Below are positions 33,428 to 42,530 of a DNA stretch of 64,000 nt, piece by piece. Under the pieces are notes generated by a model. That model did not search any database, was not told the DNA's origin, and saw nothing but the letters and a program-made list of their open reading frames with translations. The DNA is from Sphingomonas colocasiae. Lineage in GTDB: Bacteria > Pseudomonadota > Alphaproteobacteria > Sphingomonadales > Sphingomonadaceae. Every line of letters starts with the position of its first letter. Position 1 is the first letter of the stretch. The DNA lies in assembly GCF_019880585.1 (NCBI RefSeq), contig NZ_JAINVV010000004.1, positions 1,054,001 to 1,118,000 on the forward strand, written 5' to 3'. A program made the position numbers and the translations under genes.

Positions 33428-34511
33428 GGCGGCCTTTGGTATCGACGGTCACGCCCGCGCTGAGCCCGGCGATCATCGTGCGGGGCGGGGCATTGTCGAT
33501 GGCGATCCGCACCGGCACGCGCTGCGTCACCTTCACCCAGTTGCCGTTGGCGTTCTGTGCCGGGAGCACCGAGAATTCGGATCCGGTGCCCGCGCCGATG
33601 CTGGCGACATGGCCTGCGATCTTGAGTTCGGGATAGGCGTCCAGCTTGATGCGGACCGGCTGGCCCACCGCCATGTGGTCGAGATCGGTTTCCTTGTAGT
33701 TCGCCTCGATCCAGGCGTCCTGGCTCATCACCAGGCTGAGCGCGGGAAAGCCGACGGGCGTCATATTGCCCACCTGCAGGCGGTTCGTCTGGCTGACGAT
33801 GCCGTCCGCGGGCGCGCGGACGACGGTGCGTGACAGGTCCAGCGCGGCCTTTTGCCGCTGCGCCATCGCCGCCTGGATCGCGGCGGGGGCACCCGATGCC
33901 GTGGTGCCGCTGCCGAGTTGCGTGCTCGCGCGTGCCGCATCGGCCTGCGCATTGGCGAGCCGGGCCTTGGCGGCGGCCACTTCATGGCGGGCGGCGTCCA
34001 TGCTGGCGCGGGTGGTGAAGCCGCGCTGCATCAGCGCGCTCTGGCGATCATAGGTGGCCTGGGCGAGCTGAATGTCGGCGCGCGCGCTTTCGATGTCGGC
34101 GGCGGCGCCGCCGGTGTCCGTCGACAATGTCGCGACCTGGACGCGCGCGGTGGCGAGCGCCGCATCGGCCTGCGCCAGTGCGATGCGATAGGGTTCGGGA
34201 TCGATGACGAACAAGATGTCGCCTGCCTTGACCTGCTGGTTCTCCTTGACGCGGACCTCGACGATCCGTCCGGTCACGTCGGGGCCGATCGAAACCATGT
34301 CCTGCTGGACATAGGCATTGTCGGTGGAGACGTAGCGGCCGCCGGTCAGCCAGAAATAGCCGCCGATCGCCGCGATCAGCAGCGGCACCGACAGCATCAG
34401 CGCGAGCCGGCCCCATCTGCGGCGCGGCTTCTCGAGCGCGGCTTCGCCGGGCATGTCGAGCGTGATCGGCTTCGCATCCTCGACGGTGACGGGTTCGCCA
34501 AGATCAGCCAT
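33420..34511 (-). CDS. emrA: EmrA-type membrane fusion protein (HlyD family)
   Basis: 363 aa from ATG 34511; the longer ORF start lies inside marR. An N-terminal cytoplasmic segment and one membrane helix (LALMLSVPLLIAAIGGYFWL) precede the periplasmic adaptor. The lipoyl half-motifs are VSTDNAYVQQDMVSIGPDVT and RIVEVRVKENQQVKAGDILF, then a long helical hairpin rich in Ala, then a beta-barrel domain. It connects the inner-membrane pump to an outer-membrane channel. No TolC-like gene is next to it. Confidence 0.92.
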   Translation of the reverse strand: MADLGEPVTVEDAKPITLDMPGEAALEKPRRRWGRLALMLSVPLLIAAIGGYFWLTGGRYVSTDNAYVQQDMVSIGPDVTGRIVEVRVKENQQVKAGDILFVIDPEPYRIALAQADAALATARVQVATLSTDTGGAAADIESARADIQLAQATYDRQSALMQRGFTTRASMDAARHEVAAAKARLANAQADAARASTQLGSGTTASGAPAAIQAAMAQRQKAALDLSRTVVRAPADGIVSQTNRLQVGNMTPVGFPALSLVMSQDAWIEANYKETDLDHMAVGQPVRIKLDAYPELKIAGHVASIGAGTGSEFSVLPAQNANGNWVKVTQRVPVRIAIDNAPPRTMIAGLSAGVTVDTKGRRD

Positions 34512-34962
34512 GGGCACGCACTCCGCACTCGTCGCTTCGCGGCGACAGATTCTGTAGATTCTGATGGATGCGCGCCAGCAGCGCGTTGAGTTGCCGTTCT
34601 TCGGCCTCGCTGAACCCGTCGAGCACATCGACGAAGAGTTCCTCGGCATAGTCCTTGAGCTGGGCGATGATCGGCGCGGCCTTGTCGGTCAGGAACAATT
34701 GCCAGGCGCGGCGATCATTGGGGTCGGCGCGGCGCTCGACCAGTCCGGCTTCCTGCAACCGGTCGATCATGCGGCTGAGCGTGATCGGCTCGACTTCGAG
34801 CAGATCGGCGATACCGCCCTGATTGATGCCTTCGCGGCGGGCGAGCAGGGTCAGCACGCGCCATTGCGGGCGGGTGACGCCAATCGTGCGCGCCTTTTCG
34901 TCGAAGCTGCGGCGAAGCAGGCGCGATACGTCGGAAACGAGGAAGCCAAGGGGGTCGCTCAT
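34504..34962 (-). CDS. MarR family transcriptional regulator
   Basis: 152 aa from ATG 34962, the start that leaves the palindromic operator at 34971-34994 outside the gene. Winged-helix features are VTRPQWRVLTLLARREGINQ, the recognition helix region IADLLEVEPITLSRMIDRLQ and the wing ERRADPNDRRAWQLFLT. It overlaps emrA by eight bases and heads the operon. It presumably represses itself and the pump until a ligand binds. Confidence 0.9.
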   Translation of the reverse strand: MSDPLGFLVSDVSRLLRRSFDEKARTIGVTRPQWRVLTLLARREGINQGGIADLLEVEPITLSRMIDRLQEAGLVERRADPNDRRAWQLFLTDKAAPIIAQLKDYAEELFVDVLDGFSEAEERQLNALLARIHQNLQNLSPRSDECGVRAHG

Positions 34963-34970
34963 GACGCGCG

Positions 34971-34994
34971 ATATAATAACAATGCTTATTATAT
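34971..34994. promoter_or_regulatory. Operator for the MarR regulator
   Basis: Perfect inverted repeat ATATAATAA-N6-TTATTATAT, nine bases upstream of the marR start in otherwise GC-rich DNA. Size and AT-rich dyad fit a MarR dimer site. It may also control the divergent gene at 35040. Confidence 0.75.
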
Positions 34995-35039
34995 ACAAGG
35001 TCAGTTGAATTGCGTTTCAGGCTCGGCCAGTTGCAATCC

Positions 35040-35678
35040 ATGCAATTGCCGGCCGATTTGCGAGCCCTTCCGGCCGCGCAGTTCCGGGCGCTCGCCGCGC
35101 TCGCCCTGATGCTGATCATCGCGCAGATCGATCAGCCTTTCCCGGAGATCGCCTGGCTTCACCACGTGCCGACCGTGCTGTTGCTCGTCGCGGCGCCGAT
35201 GCTGCTGCGGCGATGGCCGCTCAGCGATGGCGCGGTGGTCGCGCTGGTGCTGTTCTTCGCGCTCCATACGCTGGGTGGACGTTACACCTATTCGAGCGTG
35301 CCTTATGACGATTGGGTGCGGAGCCTGATCGGCAGCGCGCCGAGCGACTGGTTCGGCTGGACGCGCAATCATTATGATCGGCTTGTCCATTTCGCCTTCG
35401 GACTGCTGTTCTACGCCCCCATCCGCGAGATCGGCCTGCGCTGGCTCGGCCAGTCGCGCATCATGGCGGCGATCGTCTCGATCGGGTTCGCGCTGTCGGT
35501 AGGGGCACTCTACGAGATTTTCGAAGGACTGCTGACTTTGGTGGTGGCACCCGAAATGGCCAACGGATATAATGGCCAGCAGGGCGATATGTGGGATGCC
35601 CAGAAGGATATGGGGCTGGCGTTCGTCGGTTCTCTGCTGGCGGCCGGCTGTGTGCGGTGGAGCGGCCGACGTGGGTGA
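35040..35678 (+). CDS. DUF2238/YjdF-type membrane protein
   Basis: 212 aa from ATG 35040; the TTG at 35010 is an alternative. About six transmembrane helices. Hallmarks are the conserved segment YDRLVHFAFGLLFYAPIREI and the C-terminal GYNGQQGDMWDAQKDMGLAF. The acidic and His residues in these segments recall a metal or substrate site. The molecular role of this family is not known. It is divergent from marR, with the palindromic operator between them, so it may share the same control. Confidence 0.8.
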   Translation: MQLPADLRALPAAQFRALAALALMLIIAQIDQPFPEIAWLHHVPTVLLLVAAPMLLRRWPLSDGAVVALVLFFALHTLGGRYTYSSVPYDDWVRSLIGSAPSDWFGWTRNHYDRLVHFAFGLLFYAPIREIGLRWLGQSRIMAAIVSIGFALSVGALYEIFEGLLTLVVAPEMANGYNGQQGDMWDAQKDMGLAFVGSLLAAGCVRWSGRRG

Positions 35679-35778
35679 AGGCCGGATCGACACCGCGCGC
35701 CTGCTGGGTTACCGCCCCGGCGAACATCAGGTTTTCAACACGCGCTGGATCCAGGCCCTTGGCAAGCTCCCCGACTGA
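35671..35778 (+). CDS. Possible 35-aa small protein
   Basis: A GTG-started frame overlapping the end of the previous gene, with about 80 percent G/C at third positions. The competing frame through this segment uses rare codons (AGG, TCA, ACA, TTT). The product (start VGEGRIDTARLLGYRPGEHQ, end QALGKLPD) has no recognisable domain. Codon choice is the only support; it could also be an upstream coupling peptide for the hydrolase gene that overlaps its end. Confidence 0.35.
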   Translation: MGEGRIDTARLLGYRPGEHQVFNTRWIQALGKLPD

Positions 35779-36535
35779 TTTCTCCACCCATCGCTTCGCG
35801 AGCTTCGACGGCGTCGAGCTTGCCTGGCATGAAATGGGTGCACCCGACGCCCGGCCGCTGGTGCTGATCCACGGCTATTTCTCCGACGCCTTCACCAACT
35901 GGATCCGCTACGGCCATGCCGCGCGGATCGTGGCCGAAGCCGGCCGCCGCGTGATCATGCCCGATCTGCGCGCGCATGGGCAGAGCGCCAAGCCGCACGA
36001 TCCCGCGGCCTATCCGGCGGACGTGCTGGCAAAGGACGGTTTCGCGCTGATCGCGCATCTCGGCCTGACCGATTACGACCTGGGCGGCTATTCGCTCGGC
36101 GCACGCACGACGGTGCGGATGCTGGCCGGCGGGGCGAAGCCGGGCAGGGCGATCGTCGCGGGCATGGGGCTGCAGGGGTTGATCGACACCGGCGGTCGCG
36201 CCGGGCATTTCAGGCATATCCTGACCAATCTGGGCAGCCACCAGCGCGGCAGCCCCGAATGGATGGCGGAAGCGTTCCTGAAGACGACCAAGGGAGACCC
36301 CGTGGCGCTGCTCCGCATCCTCGATACCTTTGTCGACACGCCCCGGGCCGATATCGAATCGCTTCACCTGCCGGTGCTCGTGCTTTCGGGGGTGGACGAC
36401 GACGACAACGGATCGTGCGAGGCGCTCGCCGCAACGCTGCCCGATGCCGTGGCGCGCACGATTCCAGGGGGGCATATGAGTGCGGTGACCCGGCCGGAGC
36501 TCGGCGAGGAAATCGCGCGCTTCCTGGCGTCTTGA
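35759..36535 (+). CDS. Alpha/beta hydrolase
   Basis: About 258 aa if started at TTG 35759, since the ORF upstream of that point has atypical codons; the start is uncertain. Fold markers are FASFDGVELAWHEMG, the oxyanion segment LVLIHGYFSDAFTNW, PDLRAHGQS, the nucleophile elbow GGYSLGARTTVRML (Ser in YSLGA), Asp in LVLSGVDDDDNGS and His in IPGGHMSAVT. The catalytic triad is complete. Substrate cannot be named; such enzymes are esterases, lactonases or peptidases. Confidence 0.82.
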   Translation: MASSPTDFSTHRFASFDGVELAWHEMGAPDARPLVLIHGYFSDAFTNWIRYGHAARIVAEAGRRVIMPDLRAHGQSAKPHDPAAYPADVLAKDGFALIAHLGLTDYDLGGYSLGARTTVRMLAGGAKPGRAIVAGMGLQGLIDTGGRAGHFRHILTNLGSHQRGSPEWMAEAFLKTTKGDPVALLRILDTFVDTPRADIESLHLPVLVLSGVDDDDNGSCEALAATLPDAVARTIPGGHMSAVTRPELGEEIARFLAS

Positions 36536-36608
36536 CCATGCCCGGCCACGGGTTCAGTCTGAACCTGGGGGATCCGTTCGCGTTAAGATCCAAGATCAAG
36601 GAAGTCCG

Positions 36609-38411
36609 ATGAAGTCCGCATTGTCAGCGATCGCGCTCGTCACCATGGTTGCGGGCGCGCCGTCCGTCTTCGCCCAGTCCGCCGCCGATGCGGACAAGTT
36701 CGTCGCCGATGCGGAGGCCGAGCAGCGCGAATTCAGCGTGCCCAAGGCGCAGGTCGACTGGATCAACGAAACCTATATCACCGACGATACCAACGGCATC
36801 GCGGCGCTTTTCGCCACGCGCGAGAGCGAGATGCGCGTCCGCCAGGCCAAGGACGCCGCGCGGTTCGACAAGGTGCCGGGCCTGTCTTTCGATACGCGCC
36901 GCAAGATCGACGTGCTGCGCGGCGGCATCACGCTGCCGGCGCCGACCACGCCGGGTTCGGCGGCCGAGCTCGCCAAGGTCGGCACGGGGATCAAGGGGCT
37001 CTACGGCGCGGGCAGGGGGACGCTCGACGGCAAGCCCATTTCGGGCAGCGACATCGAGGCGGCGATGGGCGAGGTTCGCGATCCCGCGAAGCTCAAGGAA
37101 ATGTGGGTCAGCTGGCATGACAATGTCGGCGCCCCCATGCGTGGCGATTATGCGCGCATGACCGAGATCGCCAATGCCGGCGCGCGCGAGCTGGGCTTTT
37201 CCGATGTCGGCGCGATGTGGCGCTCGCAATATGATATGCCGGCCGACGAGTTCGCGAAGCTGACCGACACGCTGTGGCAGGAAGTGAAGCCGCTTTACGA
37301 CGATCTTCATTGCTATACGCGCGGCAAGCTCAACGAAAAATATGGCGATGCCGTCCAGCCCAAATCCGGGCCGATCCGTGCCGATCTGCTCGGCAATATG
37401 TGGGCGCAGGAATGGGGCAATATCTACGATGTCGTGGCGCCCCAGGGGGCGGGCGATATCGGCTATGACGTGGGTGAACTGCTCAAGGCGCGCGGCGACG
37501 ATCCCTTGAAGATGGTGAAGATCGGTGAGGGCTTCTACAGTTCGCTGGGTTTCGCGCCGCTGCCCGCCAGCTTCTGGAATCGGTCGCAATTTTTGAAGCC
37601 CGCCGATCGCGAAGTCGTCTGCCACGCCTCCGCATGGGACGTCGACAACAAGGACGATCTGCGCATCAAGATGTGCATCAAGGTGAATTCGGACGATTTC
37701 GTCACGATCCACCACGAACTGGGCCATAATTATTACCAGCGCGCCTACAACAAGCAGCCTTATCTCTATCTGAACGGCGCCAATGACGGCTTCCATGAGG
37801 CGATCGGCGATTTCGTGGCGCTGTCGATCACGCCCGATTATCTCGTCAGCATCGGGCTGCTCGACAAGGCGAAGGTGCCCACGGCCGACAAGGATCTTGG
37901 CCTGTTGTTGCGCCAGGCGATGGACAAGATCGCCTTCCTGCCGTTCGGCCTGCTCGTCGATAAATGGCGCTGGGGCGTTTTCAACGGCCAGATCCCGGCC
38001 ACCGGTTATGAGAAGGGCTGGAACGATCTGCGCCTGCGCTATCAGGGCATCGTTCCGCCGGTGCCGCGCGACGAGACGCGTTTCGATCCCGGTGCCAAAT
38101 TCCATGTCCCCGCGGCCGTTCCCTACACCCGCTATTTCCTGGCGCGTATCCTCCAGTTCCAGTTCTACCAGGCCGCCTGCAAGCAGGCCGGATGGACAGG
38201 GCCGCTGCACCGCTGTTCCTTTTATGGAGACAAGGCGGTGGGCGCGAAACTGAACGCGATGCTCGAAATGGGCGCGTCCAAACCCTGGCCGGACGCTCTC
38301 CAGGCCTTTACCGGCAGCCGCGAGATTTCCGGCAAGGCGATGCTTGCTTACTTCGCGCCGCTCCGGACATGGTTGAAGGCGCAGAACAAGGGTAAGCAAT
38401 GCGGCTGGTAA
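36609..38411 (+). CDS. M2 family metallopeptidase (ACE-like peptidyl-dipeptidase)
   Basis: A 600-aa zinc peptidase with signal peptide (MKSALSAIALVTMVAGAPSV then FAQ). The zinc motif is HELGH (about residues 369-373, in IHHELGHNYYQRAY) and the third ligand Glu is in GFHEAIGDFVALS. Other M2 features include PFGLLVDKWRWGVF and the late PYTRYFLARILQFQFY. It removes C-terminal dipeptides in the periplasm. Known bacterial members are few but occur in xanthomonads and sphingomonads. Starts after AAGGAAG. Confidence 0.92.
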   Translation: MKSALSAIALVTMVAGAPSVFAQSAADADKFVADAEAEQREFSVPKAQVDWINETYITDDTNGIAALFATRESEMRVRQAKDAARFDKVPGLSFDTRRKIDVLRGGITLPAPTTPGSAAELAKVGTGIKGLYGAGRGTLDGKPISGSDIEAAMGEVRDPAKLKEMWVSWHDNVGAPMRGDYARMTEIANAGARELGFSDVGAMWRSQYDMPADEFAKLTDTLWQEVKPLYDDLHCYTRGKLNEKYGDAVQPKSGPIRADLLGNMWAQEWGNIYDVVAPQGAGDIGYDVGELLKARGDDPLKMVKIGEGFYSSLGFAPLPASFWNRSQFLKPADREVVCHASAWDVDNKDDLRIKMCIKVNSDDFVTIHHELGHNYYQRAYNKQPYLYLNGANDGFHEAIGDFVALSITPDYLVSIGLLDKAKVPTADKDLGLLLRQAMDKIAFLPFGLLVDKWRWGVFNGQIPATGYEKGWNDLRLRYQGIVPPVPRDETRFDPGAKFHVPAAVPYTRYFLARILQFQFYQAACKQAGWTGPLHRCSFYGDKAVGAKLNAMLEMGASKPWPDALQAFTGSREISGKAMLAYFAPLRTWLKAQNKGKQCGW

Positions 38412-38486
38412 CGGATTCGCGATGAGGCGCTCGGGGGGGGCGATATTGCTTGTGCGCATCACGTGTCGCGCCGGGCGTGCGCGCGC

Positions 38487-39644
38487 ATGAATCTGCCGCT
38501 CGTCAACCTGGCCGTGCTGCTTTCGGTGGCGTCGATCATGTGCGTCGCGCTGACCTTGGCGTGGCTTTACTTCGGGCGTCAGCGTTATGCGCAGCTCTGG
38601 GCTCTTTCGGCTGCCGGCGCGGTTGTGCAGTGGAGCGTCAGCGCCCTTGCCCGGATCGAGTTTCCGGATCAGGCATGGCCCCTGTTCATCACGGGAACGC
38701 TGGTTGCGGTGGATTCGGCGCTGATCGCGATCGGGGCCCGGCATCGCGCCAGGCTGCCCTTGCATCTGCCGATCATGATCGGAATCATCGTCCTCTCGAT
38801 CGCGTTGATGGCGATGGGGGCGGCCACGCATAATCTGGCGACACGCGGTTTCGTCGCCAATTGCCATGCAGGGGTCATGTTCGTGATCGCGGCCGCCGCG
38901 CTTTATCCGCGCGGCCGACCCGCGCTACCACCGGAATTCGCCGTGGTTTCGGCCTTTGCGCTGTTCGCCCTGTTCCAGTTCGCGCTTGCCGCTCTCTCTC
39001 TGGGCATGGATTCGCGCTACATGCTTGCGACCGGCCAGCTTTATCGCGACGTGCTCGTGATCGGCCTGCCCGCCGTTTATGCGGCGGTGGGCATGGCGGC
39101 GGTGTTCGTTCTGGCGATGGATCTCAACGATCGCCTGCGCGCGCTCACCACGCGCGATCCGCTGACCGGTGCGCTCAACCGGCGCGGCCTGGAACAGGTT
39201 GCGACCAATGCATTCGCCGATGCCCGCCGTCGCCGTCGCGACCTGGCCGTGGTGTTGTGCGCGATCGACGGATATGACGATGCACGGCGCCTGCGCGGGC
39301 AGGACGCCCTTGATGGTGCTTTGGCGGTCATCTCGGATGTCGTCCATGCCAGCGTGCGCGAGGAGGATCTTCTGGCGCGCACCGGCCAAGCCGAATTCTG
39401 TCTTTTGCTGATCGACGCGACGCCGGAGATGGCAACCGAGGTGGTCGAGCGCGCGCGTCAGGAAATCGCGAGCGCCATGATCGGCGGCGCACGCCCATTC
39501 TCGCTGACGGTCAGCTTCGGGATCACCGGTTTTCGGGTTGACGATATCGTGCTTTCGTCGGCGCTGGCCCGCGCCGATGCGGCCTTGTGCCGATCGATCG
39601 CCGATGGGGGCAACCGGGTCACGCTTTCGGCCGATCTGCAATGA
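38487..39644 (+). CDS. Membrane protein with degenerate GGDEF domain
   Basis: 385 aa from ATG 38487. An N-terminal half of about six or seven helices (VNLAVLLSVASIMCVALTLA onward) is followed by a GGDEF domain (TRDPLTGALNRRGLEQVATN). Its active-site loop reads RTGQAEFCLLL where GGDEF would be, so it is unlikely to make c-di-GMP. The upstream RxxD inhibitory site is kept (REED-LLART-GQAEF). That pattern suggests a c-di-GMP receptor. It overlaps the intact paralogue that follows by four bases (ATGA). Confidence 0.88.
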   Translation: MNLPLVNLAVLLSVASIMCVALTLAWLYFGRQRYAQLWALSAAGAVVQWSVSALARIEFPDQAWPLFITGTLVAVDSALIAIGARHRARLPLHLPIMIGIIVLSIALMAMGAATHNLATRGFVANCHAGVMFVIAAAALYPRGRPALPPEFAVVSAFALFALFQFALAALSLGMDSRYMLATGQLYRDVLVIGLPAVYAAVGMAAVFVLAMDLNDRLRALTTRDPLTGALNRRGLEQVATNAFADARRRRRDLAVVLCAIDGYDDARRLRGQDALDGALAVISDVVHASVREEDLLARTGQAEFCLLLIDATPEMATEVVERARQEIASAMIGGARPFSLTVSFGITGFRVDDIVLSSALARADAALCRSIADGGNRVTLSADLQ

Positions 39645-40810
39645 CTCCCGCCATCGTGATCCTCTCGGTGCTGTTCTTCACCAGCGCCATATTATGTATC
39701 ATGATGACGTTGGCCTGGCTGCATTTCGGCCGTGCCCGCCACATATCCATATGGGCCGTCGCCTATGGCCTTGGAGCGCTGCAATGGGTGGTCAATGCGC
39801 TTGGCGTGCTCCTGGAGCCAGGCAATCCGTTGCCGGTGATCGCGGCAAGCCTCGTGGTGCTCGGATCGAGCGCGTTGGTACCGGTGGGGGCCTTGCAGCG
39901 GGCCGGCCGGCCCGTGCACCTGCCGGCCTTCATCGCGATCGGACTGATCTTCGCCATTTGGATCGTGCTCGTCTATACGATATTGCCCAATCGCGCGCTG
40001 CAGGGCGCGGTATCCAACCTGTTCGCCGTGATCATGATGCCGATCGCCGCGATCGCGATCTGGCCGCGGCACCGGCGTCCGAATGCGCCCGAACTCGCGT
40101 TCATCGTCATGCTCGTGATCTTCACTCTCTATCAGCTCGCGCTCAGCGGCTCGGCGCTGTTCATCGGTCCGGACGGAGATCGCGACGCGATCGAGCGCTA
40201 TCGGATGATCCTGGGCATCGGTCTGCCGCCCGTTTATATCGGCACGGGGATTGCTGCGGTCTTCCTGATCGCGGGCGATTTGTCGGAAAGCCTTCAGCAA
40301 CTCGTCACGCGCGACGGGCTGACCGGTGCACTTAACCGGCGCGGCCTGGAACAGGCCGCGACCATTGCAATGGCGAATGCCCGGAGACGCGGCCGGCCAT
40401 TCACCGTCGTCATCTGCGATATCGATCATTTCAAGCGGATCAATGATCGCTTCGGCCATGCCGCCGGCGATCGAGCACTCATCTCCTTCGCAGACAATGT
40501 GCAGGCGGTGGTGCGTGAAGTCGATATGTTCGGCAGGCTGGGCGGTGACGAATTCTGCCTGCTGCTCTCGGACCTCGCACCGGCGGACGCTGGCGATGTG
40601 GTCGAACGCATTCGCGCGGAAGTCGCCGGCATCTCCGTCGAGGACAAACCCGATCTTGCCTTCACCGCGAGTTTCGGCGTCGCAGGCTTCGACGATGGGG
40701 ACCTCTGGTTCGGCCAGATTCTTCAACGCGCCGATCAGGCGCTCTATCAGGCCAAGGAAGCGGGCCGAAACCGCATCGCTTTCGCTGCCCGACCGGAGCC
40801 CACGGACTGA
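39641..40810 (+). CDS. Membrane diguanylate cyclase
   Basis: 389 aa from ATG 39641, overlapping the previous stop. It is a paralogue of that protein, sharing the membrane half (VLFFTSAILCIMMTLAWLHF) and the linker RDGLTGALNRRGLEQAATIA. Its GGDEF site is intact (GRLGGDEFCLLLSD), with an RxxD feedback site (REVD) five residues before. The metal-binding DIDHFKRINDRFGHAAGD segment is also intact. Thus one member of the pair can synthesise c-di-GMP and the other probably binds it. Confidence 0.92.
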   Translation: MTPAIVILSVLFFTSAILCIMMTLAWLHFGRARHISIWAVAYGLGALQWVVNALGVLLEPGNPLPVIAASLVVLGSSALVPVGALQRAGRPVHLPAFIAIGLIFAIWIVLVYTILPNRALQGAVSNLFAVIMMPIAAIAIWPRHRRPNAPELAFIVMLVIFTLYQLALSGSALFIGPDGDRDAIERYRMILGIGLPPVYIGTGIAAVFLIAGDLSESLQQLVTRDGLTGALNRRGLEQAATIAMANARRRGRPFTVVICDIDHFKRINDRFGHAAGDRALISFADNVQAVVREVDMFGRLGGDEFCLLLSDLAPADAGDVVERIRAEVAGISVEDKPDLAFTASFGVAGFDDGDLWFGQILQRADQALYQAKEAGRNRIAFAARPEPTD

Positions 40811-40977
40811 TCCGACTGCCTTTATATCTTCGGTCGCTTCATTCAGGTCGACGCATGTCGACAAGGCGTGTTCACCAAGGGCCTGGCCGGGCGCAGCAGC
40901 GTTTCCATACGTAAGCGGAGAGGCTCCTGAGCGGTCGGCCGTCAGCCAGCCGCTTGACAGTCAGCCGTTTTAAAGCC

Positions 40978-42420
40978 CTATCTGAACGGTGGCTCGCTGA
41001 AGGCGCGCAGCTTGCGGCTGTGGAGCTTGCTGCCCTCGCGGCGGAGCTGGTCGCAGGCCTCGATGCCGATCCGCATATGCTCGCTGATCGCGCGCTCGTA
41101 GAAGCGGTTGGCCTGGCCCGGCAGCTTGAGCTCGCCATGGAGCGGCTTGTCCGATACGCAAAGCAGCGTGCCATAGGGGACGCGGAAGCGATATCCCTGC
41201 GCCGCGATTGTCGCCGATTCCATGTCGATGCCCACCGCGCGCGACTGGGAGAAGCGCAGGGCGGACGCGGAATAGCGCAACTCCCAGTTGCGGTCGTCGG
41301 TGGTGACGATCGTGCCGGTGCGCAGGCGGCGCTTCAGCGTTTCCGCCGTCTCGCCCGAAACCGTTTCGGCGGCGGCGGCGAGCGCGAGCTGGACTTCGGC
41401 GATGGCGGGCACCGGGATCTCGGGCGGCAGTACATCGTCGAGCACATGATCGTCGCGCAGATAGGCATGGGCGAGCACATAGTCGCCGATCCGCTGGCTG
41501 GGGCGCAGGCCGCCGCAATGGCCGATCATCAGCCATGCCTCCGGCCGGACGACCGCGAGATGATCGGTGATCGTCTTCGCGTTGGACGGGCCGACGCCGA
41601 TATTGACGACGCTGATCCCCGAACGGTCGGGCGCGATCAGGTGATAGGCGGGCATCTGGTGCCGGCGCCAGGCGCTGTCCGCCACCACACGCTCGGGATC
41701 GGCGGTTTCAGGCGTCACCATCACGCCGCCGGCGCCCGACAGCGCGGTAAAGCGGCTCCCTTCCCCCAGTTGGCCGCACGCCCAGCGGACGAACTCGTCG
41801 ATATAGCGGTGGTAATTGGTGAACAGGATGTAGCGCTGGACATGTTCGGGCGGCGTGCCGGTGTAGTGGCGCAGCCGGGCGAGCGAGAAATCGGTGCGCA
41901 GGCCGTCGAACAGCGCCAGCGGGCGCGCCGCATCTGGCAGGTCGCGATAGGTGCCGTCGGCGATCTCGTCGCCGATGAACGCCAGTTCGGTCGCCGGGAA
42001 CCAGCGTGACAGCTCGGTCGCGCTGATATCGTCGAGCATCAGGTCGTGCCCGGCTTCAAGCACATAGGGGAAGGGGATTTCCTGCCGCCCCGCGACCGCC
42101 GTCACCTCGACGTCGTAATCCTCGATCAGCAGGCTCAGTTGCTCCACCAGATAATCGGCGAACAATGCCGGCTTGGTGACGCTGATCGCATAATTGCCGG
42201 GCGTGACGAGCCGGCCGAACGAACGCGGCGGCACCGGCGCGTCGCCCTGTCCGCGATAGCGCAACTGGATCTCGGGATAGGCGAAGGCGCCCTGGGCGCG
42301 ATCGATCGGATCGGGCTTCTCGCCGGTCCGGATGAAGCGCTCCAGCGCGGAGCGCAGGCGATCGACGGAGGCGGAATAGAGAGCGTCAAGCTCGGCGACG
42401 ATGGTTTTTGCGTCGGACAT
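40978..42420 (-). CDS. amn: AMP nucleosidase
   Basis: About 480 aa from ATG 42420 (an ATG at 42429 is also in frame). Splits AMP into adenine and ribose-5-phosphate. The N-terminal regulatory domain includes LRYRGQGDAPVPPRSFGRLV then TPGNYAISVTKPALF. The C-terminal nucleoside phosphorylase-like domain has PSNAKTITDHLAVVRPEAWL then MIGHCGGLR, and RAVGIDMESATIAAQGYRFR then VPYGTLLCVSDKPLHGE. Length matches E. coli Amn. Stands alone, divergent from efp. Confidence 0.95.
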   Translation of the reverse strand: MSDAKTIVAELDALYSASVDRLRSALERFIRTGEKPDPIDRAQGAFAYPEIQLRYRGQGDAPVPPRSFGRLVTPGNYAISVTKPALFADYLVEQLSLLIEDYDVEVTAVAGRQEIPFPYVLEAGHDLMLDDISATELSRWFPATELAFIGDEIADGTYRDLPDAARPLALFDGLRTDFSLARLRHYTGTPPEHVQRYILFTNYHRYIDEFVRWACGQLGEGSRFTALSGAGGVMVTPETADPERVVADSAWRRHQMPAYHLIAPDRSGISVVNIGVGPSNAKTITDHLAVVRPEAWLMIGHCGGLRPSQRIGDYVLAHAYLRDDHVLDDVLPPEIPVPAIAEVQLALAAAAETVSGETAETLKRRLRTGTIVTTDDRNWELRYSASALRFSQSRAVGIDMESATIAAQGYRFRVPYGTLLCVSDKPLHGELKLPGQANRFYERAISEHMRIGIEACDQLRREGSKLHSRKLRAFSEPPFR

Positions 42421-42530
42421 TGACAGCAACTATCCGAGCCCGGCCCATGCTGGCAAGTCCCCGGTCTTGCCTCCGGGCGCTCCGGGCTATAGAGCGCGCC
42501 AGCATTTTTCTTTGAATCGCGAGAACCCCC

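Noticed and set aside
40811-40977. Interval between the diguanylate cyclase and amn
   Set aside because: Contains a short GTCGAC-GCAT-GTCGAC dyad and nothing else I can support as a gene or site.
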